A DNA stretch of 64,000 bases from positions 1-64,000 of the forward strand of contig JAEUHM010000011.1 of the NCBI GenBank assembly GCA_016795485.1. The letters run 5' to 3'. Under the pieces are notes generated by a model. The model saw only the letters and a program-made list of their open reading frames with translations. It was not told where the DNA came from and did no database searches. Source of the stretch: Verrucomicrobiaceae bacterium (GTDB lineage: Bacteria; Verrucomicrobiota; Verrucomicrobiia; Verrucomicrobiales; Verrucomicrobiaceae). Numbering within the stretch: the first letter of the stretch is position 1; each line of letters opens with the position of its first letter. Shown piece by piece: positions 43,930 to 52,459 of this stretch. The translations under genes and the position numbers were made by a program.

Positions 43930-46278
43930 ATGAACTGCCGCTGGCTCGGAACGCCTGTCATTGCCCTCTGCACCTGGGCAATGACGGTTCATGCCCATGG
44001 ATTGGCGGTCGGAAACCTCGTTTTCGTCGACTCGAATGCCAACGGAGTGGCGGATGCGGGGGAGGGAAGGGGGGGAGTCGAAGTGAGGATCTATGCGGCA
44101 GGAGACGATCCCGCCCTAGCGACCCCAGCGGCTAAAGCGGTCAGTGATCCGGATGGATTTTACATGGTGCCCGGCCTTTCAGCGGGAGACTACTTCGCTC
44201 ATGTGCCTGCGTCTGAGTTTGTGGATGGTGGGACATTGGCGCGGCACTCGGCCATGGCGGTTTCGGCGGCGGGTGATGACGTAGTGGGCCAGGATGGGCT
44301 CCCAAATGAAAGCCCATCTACGAATGGTATTAGTACGGCCGTTTTCAGATTATCCTTGGGTACTGAGCCGGTGGAAACGGGCTTTCAGGCTGCTGCGGAC
44401 GACGATGCGGATGCGGATGGTGACCTGACCATCGATTTTGGATTCGTTCCGCCTCCGTTGGGAGTGGGGAACCTTGTGTTCTTTGATCGGAATGGAAACG
44501 GCCGAGCTGACTCAGGAGAGGGAATCGCAGGCGTGAGGGTCGCGCTGCACTCTGGCGTCGATGATTCATTGCTGGAGACCCAAACAACCGATAGCGAGGG
44601 AAAGTTTCTCTTCACGGACGTTAGGCAAGGAAGCTATCGGCTACGGATCGATAGTGCTGAGTTTGGGGTTGATCGACCCCTGTATCGAATGAAATCCCTG
44701 GCCGGTGTCTCGGTAGGCGATGACGATGCTGGGGAAGACGGCGAAGATGCTGTTGAGCCTGCGGTGACAGGAGTAGCCACTGCGGTGTTGGAGTTGAGTC
44801 CGGGTCAGTCGCCAATTGGCGAATCTGGAGCGGGCACTGAGATGGATGACGGACGTGATGCGGATGTGGATCTTACCCGTGACTTTGGGTTCGTTGATCT
44901 CAGCGAACTCCCTGGGACGTTTGAGCAATGGAAAGCCGCCCGCGAGTTGGACAACAGCACTGCGGATCATGATGGCGATGGTCTGTCTGATTTGGTGGAG
45001 TACGCGCTGATGGGAGATCCCAAGTCCGGTGCTAGGCCCTCTCATTTTCGAATCGAACCTAGTGCAGTGGCTGGTAGCTACGATGTGAAGTATCGCAGGA
45101 GGCGCGGTGGCCTCGGTGATGTGCAGTTCCTGCTGCAAGCGACACCGACTCCGAGCAACCGGGCGAGTTGGCAACTGATTGAGACTGCTCCGAACATCGA
45201 GATGGCGGACGATGGCACCGAAACGGTGACTTACGGGAATCTCATCGGTATGCCTGCGTTTGCGAGCGCGGCGGTGGGAGCCGTTCGCTTGGCAATCGTT
45301 CACAATGGCCAAACAACCGTGATTGAACCCGTGCTAGGATGGCACAAGCGCGCTTTTCAAACGGGCAGCAACACGCTGGGCTTAGCATTTGCCGGCAAGA
45401 CGGTGTTTTCTGGCGTGGTCTCCGGCTTCTATGGTGCTGCGGCTGAGTTTTCAGAGCCAGTGGCTGCTTGGTTGACTCCTGGCGTGGAGTATTACCTCGA
45501 AGCAGTGAGTGGACCGATTGCCGGACACCGACTTGAGATCGACGAGGCAGGATCTTTGGGTCCTAGCATTGCACTGTTGCCTGCACACACTCGGAGCACC
45601 ACACTGAACGTGAGCACGGGACTGGTTGGTAACCACGTGATTGTTCGGCGACATCGCACTCTCAGTGAAGTGCTGCCTCCAAATGCTTTCACGGCCACAC
45701 GCAGCCCTGCAACGGCTGATGCGGTGAACTTTTACAGTGCGGCACAAGCCCGATGGGAAAGCTTTTGGCTCTACGCTGCTCCAGGCGGGGCGCATTGGGT
45801 CAATCAAACCGATGTGGGCCTCAATAGTGCCAACGGGCGCGTCATCGACCCAGCGGAAGGGCTCTTTGTCCGGTGTCGTAGCGCATCCGTGGCACATTCT
45901 CACGCTGGAGAAGTCAGGCGCGGTGCATTTGCGATGCCTCTGAAGGCCGGCAACAACTGGATCGCATCACCATGGGCCGTGGTTAGTACGTTCAATCAGC
46001 GGCTGATGATCCAAGAGCAAGGTTTTGTGCCTTCTGCCAACCCGACCTTGGCAGACAGAGTTCAAGTCTGGGGTGGCGATGATGTTCCGTCACAAGCGAC
46101 CTACACTCAGTTCATTTATGTGAAACTCGGTGCCGATGCGTGGTGGGCCCGCTCGTCTGATACGAGTCTCGCGGACGTGGGCAACGAGCCAGTGTTTGCC
46201 CCTGGACGTGCGTGTTTCATCCAAGCACGAACGGCGCGACCCAACTGGGTGATGCCTAGCCCGTTTCCGCCAGACTGA
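43930..46278 (+). CDS. Secreted SdrD-B-domain protein with verrucomicrobial C-terminal domain
   Basis: 782 aa from the ATG at 43930, which opens a signal peptide ('MNCRWLGTPVIALCTWAMTVHA'). Two SdrD B-like, Ca-binding beta domains follow ('VGNLVFVDSNANGVADAGEG' and 'VGNLVFFDRNGNGRADSGEG'), each ending in 'D.DADG/DGRDADVDLT.DFGFV'. Next is a thrombospondin-3-like stretch 'STADHDGDGLSDLVEYALMG', common in Verrucomicrobia exported proteins. The C-terminal 300 residues ('WHKRAFQTGSNTLGLAFAGK', 'NNWIASPW') resemble the paralogous TIGR02597-type family, from memory. Probably a surface protein. Confidence 0.8.
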   Translation: MNCRWLGTPVIALCTWAMTVHAHGLAVGNLVFVDSNANGVADAGEGRGGVEVRIYAAGDDPALATPAAKAVSDPDGFYMVPGLSAGDYFAHVPASEFVDGGTLARHSAMAVSAAGDDVVGQDGLPNESPSTNGISTAVFRLSLGTEPVETGFQAAADDDADADGDLTIDFGFVPPPLGVGNLVFFDRNGNGRADSGEGIAGVRVALHSGVDDSLLETQTTDSEGKFLFTDVRQGSYRLRIDSAEFGVDRPLYRMKSLAGVSVGDDDAGEDGEDAVEPAVTGVATAVLELSPGQSPIGESGAGTEMDDGRDADVDLTRDFGFVDLSELPGTFEQWKAARELDNSTADHDGDGLSDLVEYALMGDPKSGARPSHFRIEPSAVAGSYDVKYRRRRGGLGDVQFLLQATPTPSNRASWQLIETAPNIEMADDGTETVTYGNLIGMPAFASAAVGAVRLAIVHNGQTTVIEPVLGWHKRAFQTGSNTLGLAFAGKTVFSGVVSGFYGAAAEFSEPVAAWLTPGVEYYLEAVSGPIAGHRLEIDEAGSLGPSIALLPAHTRSTTLNVSTGLVGNHVIVRRHRTLSEVLPPNAFTATRSPATADAVNFYSAAQARWESFWLYAAPGGAHWVNQTDVGLNSANGRVIDPAEGLFVRCRSASVAHSHAGEVRRGAFAMPLKAGNNWIASPWAVVSTFNQRLMIQEQGFVPSANPTLADRVQVWGGDDVPSQATYTQFIYVKLGADAWWARSSDTSLADVGNEPVFAPGRACFIQARTARPNWVMPSPFPPD

Positions 46279-46320
46279 GTTGTGCCGCTAAGAGGAGCGT
46301 GACTCCAACGTTGTGTAGGG

Positions 46321-47754
46321 ATGATCCACCTTCGTCACCTCATTGTCTCGGGAGCTGTTTTACTTGGTTCTGCCCAACTGAAAGCAGAAGTGCGCACCTG
46401 GACGGACTCAACTGGGCAGTTCAAGATCGAAGCAGAGTTGGTCGGCATTCAAGGCGGGCAAGTGACGCTGAAGCGCCCCGACGGAAGTATCGCAAAGCTG
46501 CCTCTTGCTCGTCTCAGCAAGGCAGATCAGGATTTTCTAAAGCCCGCAGCAACCGGTTCGGCGGGCTCTGCTGCTGGTGGAGGAGGTGATTGGCCCCAAT
46601 GGCGCGGCAACAACCGTGACGACCTGTCCACTGAGCAGGGACTGCTCAAAAAGTGGCCATCGGGCGGCCCTAAGCGGGTTTGGGTCAACGAGGATGCAGG
46701 GCTTGGCTATGCGAGTTTTGCGGTGAGCGGCGGTAAGCTTTATACCCTCGGCTTGTTCGATGCCGAAGAGAAGCTGCTCTGCATCGACATTGCCACCGGT
46801 AAGACTGTCTGGAGCACAGAAGTGGGCCCTATCTTCCAGAACAAGTGGGGTAATGGACCCAGGAGCACCCCGACAGTGAGCGGCGGTAAAGTTTATGCCT
46901 TGAGTGCCAGTGGCGTGCTGCTCTGTACCGATGCGGCGACTGGCAAAAAGGACTGGGACAAATCTTTGGTTAAAGACTTGGGGGGAGCAGTGCCCGGCTG
47001 GGGCTATTGCGAGTCGCCACTGGTCACTGGCGAACTCGTCGTGGTGACTCCCGGTGGAAAAGATGGAGCGCTTGCTGCTTTGGAAACGGGATCAGGGAAA
47101 GTGAAGTGGCGGAGCAAGGATTTCAAAGATCCCGCTCAATACTCTTCCTGCATCACCGCTGTTGTTGGCGACAAACCGCAGATCATTCAACTCGTGATGA
47201 ATAACATTGTGGGCGTCTCTCCCACGGATGGCGCTGTCTTGTGGCAGAGCAGTTTCCCAGGGCGCACGGCGGTCATCCCGACTCCAATTTACAACAACGG
47301 ACATGTCTATGTCACGGCTGGCTACGGGGTCGGTTGCAAGATGATCAAACTCAGTGGCAGCGAACCGCAGGAGGTGTATGCCAACAACGTCATCGTCAAT
47401 CACCACGGCGGTGTGGTGCTCGTGGATAAGCATCTCTACGGGCATTCAGACAGCGGGGGCTGGGTCTGCCAGGAGTTTGAGTCGGGCAAGGAAGTCTGGA
47501 AGTCACGAGATCTCGGTAAGGGCTGTGTGACCTATGCGGATGGCCATTTGTATTGCGTGGATGAGAACAGTGGTGATGTCGCCCTCGTAAAAGTCTCCAC
47601 CGACAAGTGGGAAGAGGTCAGTCGTTTCCAATTGGAGGCAAAATCTGACCAGCGGGCACCAGACGGACGCATCTGGACGCACCCCGTGGTGGCAGGTGGC
47701 AAGCTCTATTTGCGCGATCAGGAGTTCATCTCCTGCTACGACATCAAAGGCTAG
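46321..47754 (+). CDS. Secreted PQQ-like (BamB-type) beta-propeller protein with N-terminal SHD1 domain
   Basis: 477 aa with a signal peptide ('MIHLRHLIVSGAVLLGSAQLKA'). Residues about 23-68 form an SHD1 domain ('RTWTDSTGQFKIEAELVGIQ', 'LPLARLSKADQDFL'), a module found in many Planctomycetes and Verrucomicrobia exported proteins. The rest is an eight-bladed quinoprotein-like propeller ('DWPQWRGNNRDDLS', 'LLCIDIATGKTVWSTEVGP', 'LAALETGSGKVKWRSKDF', 'QEFESGKEVWKSRDLGKG'). It lacks the catalytic residues needed to call it a dehydrogenase, so a scaffold or BamB-like role is more likely. Confidence 0.87.
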   Translation: MIHLRHLIVSGAVLLGSAQLKAEVRTWTDSTGQFKIEAELVGIQGGQVTLKRPDGSIAKLPLARLSKADQDFLKPAATGSAGSAAGGGGDWPQWRGNNRDDLSTEQGLLKKWPSGGPKRVWVNEDAGLGYASFAVSGGKLYTLGLFDAEEKLLCIDIATGKTVWSTEVGPIFQNKWGNGPRSTPTVSGGKVYALSASGVLLCTDAATGKKDWDKSLVKDLGGAVPGWGYCESPLVTGELVVVTPGGKDGALAALETGSGKVKWRSKDFKDPAQYSSCITAVVGDKPQIIQLVMNNIVGVSPTDGAVLWQSSFPGRTAVIPTPIYNNGHVYVTAGYGVGCKMIKLSGSEPQEVYANNVIVNHHGGVVLVDKHLYGHSDSGGWVCQEFESGKEVWKSRDLGKGCVTYADGHLYCVDENSGDVALVKVSTDKWEEVSRFQLEAKSDQRAPDGRIWTHPVVAGGKLYLRDQEFISCYDIKG

Positions 47755-47810
47755 CGGCAGATCATTTCCTGGGCTTGACCAGTCCCTAAGGCCATTGAAC
47801 CCTGGGAGAG

Positions 47811-48314
47811 ATGTTTTTCCCCCGTCATTTGATCGTTTTTTCCTGTCTTTTGAGCCTGCTCGCGGCCTGTGGAGGGGGCGATCCAGGCTTTGTTCGTCTG
47901 CGCGACTATGAAAACGATGCGGGTGAAGCTGCTATCCGCCATCTCATCACCCAATTGCCCGATCCGGCACCCGGTGTGCCTAAAGAGTACTGCGTGATGA
48001 TCGCTCGAGATTTGAGGCCAGCCACGCCCGCCTTTGAACGCCGGTTCGCTGATACGAAGCTGACTTTCATCAATGGCGATGCGCTCACGACCGAGGAGGT
48101 CACCCGTGTGCCGAAGAATCCCAAATCCGGGCTCACGCCATACGTCCTCCAGATTGCTTACATGCACAAAGAGCCAGACGGCAACTACACAATGGAAATG
48201 GGCTGGGCCTACAAGCGCCAAGCAGAGCGCAGAACGTATTTGGTGGCTCAGAAAGACGGTAAATGGACCGTCATCAAGGACGAGCCTCTGGTGCAGAAGC
48301 AAGACCAGAAATGA
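47811..48314 (+). CDS. Small lipoprotein of unknown function
   Basis: 167 aa with a good lipoprotein signal ('SCLLSLLAACGGGDP', lipobox LAAC). The mature part is one alpha/beta domain ('MGWAYKRQAERRTYLVAQKDGKWTVIKDEP'), resembling small NTF2-like or DUF4864-like folds; not assigned. Its last eight codons including TGA lie in a 25-bp sequence repeated at 50398-50422. Before the insertion its 3' end would have overlapped that of the purine nucleoside phosphorylase gene by 41 bp. Confidence 0.75.
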   Translation: MFFPRHLIVFSCLLSLLAACGGGDPGFVRLRDYENDAGEAAIRHLITQLPDPAPGVPKEYCVMIARDLRPATPAFERRFADTKLTFINGDALTTEEVTRVPKNPKSGLTPYVLQIAYMHKEPDGNYTMEMGWAYKRQAERRTYLVAQKDGKWTVIKDEPLVQKQDQK

Positions 48315-48315
48315 T
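48291..48315 (+). repeat. 25-bp direct repeat, left copy
   Basis: Begins GTGCAGAAGCAAGACC and ends AGAAATGAT; identical to 50398-50422. It contains the last codons and TGA of the lipoprotein gene and marks the left edge of the two-gene insertion. A 12-bp palindrome, TCGTTGAAACGA (48316-48327), abuts it inside the insert. Confidence 0.95.
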
Positions 48316-48356
48316 TCGTTGAAACGATCCGCTGTGGTCGCCGTTTCTTCACCGCC

Positions 48357-50093
48357 ATGGTTAGCCAGAGACCCTCACGCAATGATCAGAGAGCCGCATC
48401 TCTGGCAAGCATTGTCCGATATCTAACGGGCAATTCATCCCTACGAAAGCAACAGTTCGATCAAATACTGCTTTGGCCCCCAGACGTGTTTGCAGTTGCC
48501 GGGTACCTTCTTCATAAGTCGGGTAGCTACTTAGCATCCATCATTGACGCCTATTGGACCGGTGCGGGTAATCCCACGCTGGTTTCCGAACTCAAGACTG
48601 CTGGAGTTCAATGGTCGGATGCGCTGGTCAATCATGGCCGCCCACTCCCAGTGCTGCTTACTGAGCGTTGGAAACTTGTCTGGGAGCGCCTCCCCTCTGA
48701 TGTCGAGGCGCTTTACGAAGACAAGGACCTCGTGGGTGCGCTACTTGATCTTGTCAGCGCTGCGGACATAGCTTCTGAGGGATTTGGACTGCCGCAACCA
48801 CATCTCCCAGATGGCGATACACGCTACGATGTGTTGGAAAGGGCTGCTGAAGCACTCTACCGGTCATATCGCATTACGGGCTCATCATCCCTCTGCGAGC
48901 GTGTTCTGCCTTCCGCACTTTGTGTCCTTCCCAAGGTCCACACACCTCAGATTGGCATGACGTTCAGGTCGCTGACCCACCATCTAGCACTCTGGCCAAA
49001 GGACGAACTTCGTCCAATCTGGGCCGGTGAGGTGGCCACTGATCGGACAAATATTGAGAACGCCCACCTCAACCTTCTACTCGTACCGTACCCTTACGAC
49101 ATCAAAAGGAGTCAGTTCGGACTAGTAAAAAACACTCATTGCGGGAGACAGCGGATGGCAGACAACTTCGCGCTGTTTAGTTACTTGCCGGAATCGGCCA
49201 AGGATTGGCTTTCCAATCAATTCCCACTCATCCTTCAGGAGGCAAAGCGCCTAGCTCCGAGTCAGCGAATAGATGGCGTGGTTTTCCCAGAACTCAGCTT
49301 GCTTGGTGATGAAGAGCTTCAAGCTGCTGCATCTGAGGTTTTGAAGGTTTTTCCAGGAGCTTGGACGGTGGGAGGATTTCACGACAATCGTACGGGCAAC
49401 CCTGTCAATACCGCTGGAATGTTTGTCCGCGTATCTGAGTCGACAACTGGCAAGCCTGATGAGCCAGACATTCTCCTGGCCTACAGACAGCCCAAGCACC
49501 ATCGATGGCAACTTGAGACCAGCCAAATACAAGGTTATCGCCTAGAAGATCCGCTTCACAGCAATTACAAATATTGGGAGCAGACAGACATCACCGACCG
49601 CCGAATTCAGTTCTTCCCGTTCAAGAGAAGTTTTACTCTGTGCCTATTGGTCTGCGAAGATCTTGCGCGTCAGGAACCTGCATCACGACTTGTGCGCGCT
49701 GTAGGTCCCAACTTGGTTATCGCTCTGTTGATGGACAGTCAGCAGTTGCATTATCGCTGGCCAGCGCGTTACGCATCGGTCCTTGCGGAGGACCCCGGAA
49801 GCTCGGTTCTTTCCCTTACCAGCTTGGGGATGATAAAGCTCCATGGTGAGAACACCACGCCAGATAGTCCTGTCTCGATCGGCTTGTGGCGTGATTCTTG
49901 GGAACCCACTCGGCCCAGAGAGTTGAAGCTGATGCCTAGTGCCCAAGCTGTTATACTGCCAATTAGGCAGGAGCGCCGCCCAGAGTACTCTACCGACGGC
50001 CGTGAATATATGGCTACATTCTGCCATCTGAGTTCTAGCACGGAACTCATCCAAGTGTATCAGCCCAACCCTAAACCTGAAACTAAAGGTTGA
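48357..50093 (+). CDS. Nitrilase-fold (carbon-nitrogen hydrolase) protein with unrecognised N-terminal domain
   Basis: 578 aa, no signal peptide, so cytoplasmic. The C-terminal half (about 235-545) has the nitrilase catalytic triad in correct order and spacing: E312 in 'IDGVVFPELSLLG', K380 in 'YRQPKHHRW' and C433 in 'LCLLVCEDLARQE'. The first 230 residues are mostly helical ('WPPDVFAVAGYLLHKSG', 'WKLVWERLPSDVEALYED', 'VLPKVHTPQIGMTFRSLTHH') and match nothing I know. Nitrilase domains of this kind occur fused to reverse transcriptases in the UG1/DRT1 antiphage group, so a conflict role is possible but unproven. It fills most of the insertion module, is followed 40 bp later by an 85-aa gene, and its base composition is AT-richer than the flanking genes. 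Confidence 0.8.
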   Translation: MVSQRPSRNDQRAASLASIVRYLTGNSSLRKQQFDQILLWPPDVFAVAGYLLHKSGSYLASIIDAYWTGAGNPTLVSELKTAGVQWSDALVNHGRPLPVLLTERWKLVWERLPSDVEALYEDKDLVGALLDLVSAADIASEGFGLPQPHLPDGDTRYDVLERAAEALYRSYRITGSSSLCERVLPSALCVLPKVHTPQIGMTFRSLTHHLALWPKDELRPIWAGEVATDRTNIENAHLNLLLVPYPYDIKRSQFGLVKNTHCGRQRMADNFALFSYLPESAKDWLSNQFPLILQEAKRLAPSQRIDGVVFPELSLLGDEELQAAASEVLKVFPGAWTVGGFHDNRTGNPVNTAGMFVRVSESTTGKPDEPDILLAYRQPKHHRWQLETSQIQGYRLEDPLHSNYKYWEQTDITDRRIQFFPFKRSFTLCLLVCEDLARQEPASRLVRAVGPNLVIALLMDSQQLHYRWPARYASVLAEDPGSSVLSLTSLGMIKLHGENTTPDSPVSIGLWRDSWEPTRPRELKLMPSAQAVILPIRQERRPEYSTDGREYMATFCHLSSSTELIQVYQPNPKPETKG

Positions 50094-50103
50094 TGCCTAG
50101 CCG

Positions 50104-50139
50104 AATTATGTCATATATTAATATATAGTAATTATGTCA
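50104..50139 (+). promoter_or_regulatory. AT palindrome between two direct repeats at the start of the 85-aa gene
   Basis: AATTATGTCA occurs at 50104-50113 and again at 50130-50139, where it contains the ATG of the small gene. Between them lies the perfect palindrome ATATATTAATATAT (50113-50126). In otherwise GC-rich DNA this looks like an operator or promoter region controlling the small gene. Confidence 0.45.
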
Positions 50140-50391
50140 GCTATCGTGATTGAAACGAAGGACGCCATGATACTTGGCATGGCCGCCAAGTACCCCAAAA
50201 TGGCCAAGCGCTATATAGCTGATCTCACGGCAGAAGTTCGGCCGGCCGGGATGATTTTGGCAAACGGCAAGGCGTCTATTGCAGATTACGAAGCCAACAA
50301 GGGCATTGTAGATTCCGTTTTGCGTTCGGCCAATCCGCTTAAAAAAGTAGTGGTGAAAGCCAAGACTGCGCGCATAGAGTTGGTCAAGTAG
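50134..50391 (+). CDS. Small basic hypothetical protein paired with the nitrilase-fold gene
   Basis: 85 aa, rich in Lys/Ala ('MSAIVIETKDAMILGMAAK', 'NPLKKVVVKAKTARIELVK'). No signal peptide or membrane segment, and no domain I recognise. Predicted layout is a short strand, two to three helices and a C-terminal basic strand; an antitoxin-like or DNA/RNA-binding size class. It starts 40 bp after the nitrilase gene and overlaps the phosphorylase gene tail-to-tail by 8 bp. The start codon lies in a repeated motif next to an AT palindrome, which suggests autoregulation. Confidence 0.6.
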   Translation: MSAIVIETKDAMILGMAAKYPKMAKRYIADLTAEVRPAGMILANGKASIADYEANKGIVDSVLRSANPLKKVVVKAKTARIELVK

Positions 50392-51160
50392 GTCTCCGTG
50401 CAGAAGCAAGACCAGAAATGATGGTGGCCAGAGCAGCGGAAGCGCGCTTGCCGATCGCGATTACCTCGTGGTGATCCAGTTTCTGGTCGGATAGGCCCGC
50501 TGCCCAGTTCGTGAGCGTGGAGATGCCCAGGACGTTCATTTTTAATGCGCGTGCCTGGATTGCCTCAAGCACGGTGGACATGCCCACGGCATCTGCGCCT
50601 ATTGTCCGGAGCATCCTGATCTCTGCTGGGGTCTCATACTGCGGCCCGAGGAGAGAGGCGTAGACGCCTTGGTGCATTGTCAGGCCTTTCGCTTCGGCAA
50701 GAAGGTGGACCCTGTCACGAAGATGACGATCATACACCTCGGTCATGTCGTGGAAATGCGGTCCGCCTAACAAGGGAGTAGTGCCGGAGAGGTTGATGTG
50801 GTCGGTGATCAACATTAGGTCGCCCACGGCAAAAGTGGAGTTAATGGCCCCTGCGGCATTGGTCAAAAGCACCGTCTTTACGCCCATGGAGTGCATGAAA
50901 CGCACATGAGCCGTAACATCCTTGGCCGAGTGACCCTCATAGAGATGACTTCTGCCCTGAGCGATCAGCACGGGAGTGCCATTCACGCGTGATAGCACAA
51001 ACCGCCCTGCGTGCCCGACTACTTTTGAAGCGGGAAGTCCGGGAATGGAGTCATACGGCAACGTGAACTCAATCCCCAACGATTCAGCCACTGAGCCCAA
51101 GCCAGACCCGAGCACCACGCCAAGCTCTGGCGCTGCGTTTTGAATGGAAGAGATGCTCAC
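50384..51160 (-). CDS. Purine nucleoside phosphorylase
   Basis: 258 aa from a GTG at 51160. PNP family 2 (trimeric) motifs: 'GVVLGSGLGSVAESL' (phosphate site), 'VVGHAGRFVLSRVNG', 'QGRSHLYEGHSAKDV', 'VLLTNAAGAINSTF', 'GPQYETPAEIRMLRTIGADAVGMST' and 'ISTLTNWAAGLS' (purine-binding Asn). It cleaves inosine/guanosine to base and ribose-1-phosphate. The last five residues (ARRPT) come from inserted DNA; the ancestral end was probably APEARP. The inserted 85-aa gene overlaps its stop. Confidence 0.94.
   Translation of the reverse strand: MSISSIQNAAPELGVVLGSGLGSVAESLGIEFTLPYDSIPGLPASKVVGHAGRFVLSRVNGTPVLIAQGRSHLYEGHSAKDVTAHVRFMHSMGVKTVLLTNAAGAINSTFAVGDLMLITDHINLSGTTPLLGGPHFHDMTEVYDRHLRDRVHLLAEAKGLTMHQGVYASLLGPQYETPAEIRMLRTIGADAVGMSTVLEAIQARALKMNVLGISTLTNWAAGLSDQKLDHHEVIAIGKRASAALATIISGLASARRPT
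50398..50422 (+). repeat. 25-bp direct repeat, right copy
   Basis: Identical over 25 bp to 48291-48315. Here it encodes, on the minus strand, 'IISGLASA' near the C-terminus of the purine nucleoside phosphorylase. The two copies are 2107 bp apart start to start. Confidence 0.95.
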
Positions 51161-51190
51161 GCTGAAGTGAACTCCACGCTGTGGAAAAGT

Positions 51191-52459
51191 CTACTCCACA
51201 CTGACTTTCCAGCCGTCACGATAGCTTGGGCGCGCCCAGAGTTTCTCCATGTCCGCTGTCGCATTGAGCATCTTGCCAGTCTTCGGGTCGCATTGCACCA
51301 CGGTGTTGGTGCGGTAGGCGATGTTGCCGAGATGACAGAGCATGGTGCTCTTTTGTCCTTCGTCGATGGGGCTGTTCAGCTTGGCATTACCACGAATGGC
51401 TTCAATGAAGTTGCCGATGTGCGAGACATCGCCTGTGCCTTTTGTTGAGGCTACTCCCTTGGACACCTCTGCACCTTTCATGTCGTAGATCGTCCAGTTG
51501 TCTCTCCCAACACTCAACGTTCCTTGGTCGCCATAGAAGAGCACCTCTCCCAAGGGTTTCTCAGCAGCACGTGGGTGAGAGCTGCTCTGCACCCACTCAA
51601 AGCCCACATCTCCGCAGTCGTAGACCGCAGTGCCCGTATCGGGTGTCTCCTGGGCATCGTCGTAAAAGTAGCGCCCGCCGTTGTAAGTCACCTTAGTGGG
51701 ATAGTCGACCTTCAGACCCCAACGCAAGATGTCCAAGCTGTGGATGCCATTGTTTCCGAGCTCGCCATTGCCCCAGTGCCAGAACCAATGCCAGTCGTAG
51801 TGCGCTATCTTTTTGATGTCGCGCCCAGGCTCATTCGGGACTGGTCCCTGCCACAGATCAAAATCTAAGTCAGCAGGCGCTGGCTTCTCGTTGGTGGCTA
51901 CTGACTTCCGGGTGTTGTAGTAGAAGGCGCGGCCAAATCTTGCTGTGCCAACGATACCGCCGTGCAGAGCTTCCATGGCGTCCTTCATCCACGTGCGGCG
52001 TTGATTGCCCATCTGCACCAGCCGTCCATGACGTTTGGAGGCTTCTACGATCATTTCCGCCTCTTTCGGGTTCTGGCTTCCGGGCTTCTCCACGTAGACA
52101 TGCTTACCCGCTTGCATGGCCAGTAGAGCAGCAGGCGTGTGCCAGTAGTTGGGTGTCGCGATGAATACAGCGTCCAGCTCTTTGTCATCCAGGAACGTCC
52201 TGAAGTCCTTCACACCGTGGCAAGACACAGGCTGCTGGTCATTAACAACCTTCAGACCGGACTCCAGGCGCTTCGGGTCCACCTCCGCTAAGTATTTGAT
52301 CTCCACGTTCGGGATCTTCAGCAATGCCTGCACGTGGCCCATTCCACGCCCGAGGGCCACGACGGCGACTTTGATCTTTTTAGCGGCAGCATCTGCAGCG
52401 TGTAAACGTGGAGTGACCGCTGCAGCAGCCGCAGCCTGGAAAAAGTAGCGTCGATTCAT
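51191..52459 (-). CDS. Gfo/Idh/MocA-family oxidoreductase with export signal
   Basis: 422 aa. The N-terminus 'MNRRYFFQAAAAAAVTPRLHA' is a short Tat-like signal. The Rossmann motif 'VAVVALGRGMGHVQAL' is followed by 'LDAVFIATPNYWHTPAALLAMQAGKHVYVEKP' (EKP with the catalytic Lys) and a Trp-rich C-terminal domain ('HYDWHWFWHWGNGELGNNGIHSLDILRWGL'), whose 'GIHSLDILRW' motif holds the usual His/Asp pair. It is a different subfamily from the oxidoreductase at 13337-14800. Sugar dehydrogenation is expected; the substrate is unknown. A 30-bp gap separates its stop from the phosphorylase start. Confidence 0.92.
   Translation of the reverse strand: MNRRYFFQAAAAAAVTPRLHAADAAAKKIKVAVVALGRGMGHVQALLKIPNVEIKYLAEVDPKRLESGLKVVNDQQPVSCHGVKDFRTFLDDKELDAVFIATPNYWHTPAALLAMQAGKHVYVEKPGSQNPKEAEMIVEASKRHGRLVQMGNQRRTWMKDAMEALHGGIVGTARFGRAFYYNTRKSVATNEKPAPADLDFDLWQGPVPNEPGRDIKKIAHYDWHWFWHWGNGELGNNGIHSLDILRWGLKVDYPTKVTYNGGRYFYDDAQETPDTGTAVYDCGDVGFEWVQSSSHPRAAEKPLGEVLFYGDQGTLSVGRDNWTIYDMKGAEVSKGVASTKGTGDVSHIGNFIEAIRGNAKLNSPIDEGQKSTMLCHLGNIAYRTNTVVQCDPKTGKMLNATADMEKLWARPSYRDGWKVSVE

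Larger units (their letters stand above)
48316..50422 (+). mobile_element. 2.1-kb two-gene insertion module bounded by a 25-bp duplication
   Basis: The module is 2107 bp including the right repeat copy. Joining the flanks through a single repeat copy restores a continuous phosphorylase frame ending 'ISGLASAPEARP' with a stop at the complement of 48274-48276, which is more natural than its present 'ARRPT' tail. That is strong sequence evidence for insertion rather than chance repetition. The insert carries the 578-aa nitrilase-fold gene and an 85-aa gene. It has no transposase, integrase or terminal inverted repeats. The mechanism is unknown. Confidence 0.75.

Noticed and set aside
48316..50422. 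Standard insertion sequence or integrase-driven element
   Set aside because: No transposase or recombinase gene and no terminal inverted repeats. The 12-bp palindrome at the left edge has no partner at the right edge, so I describe it only as an insertion module.
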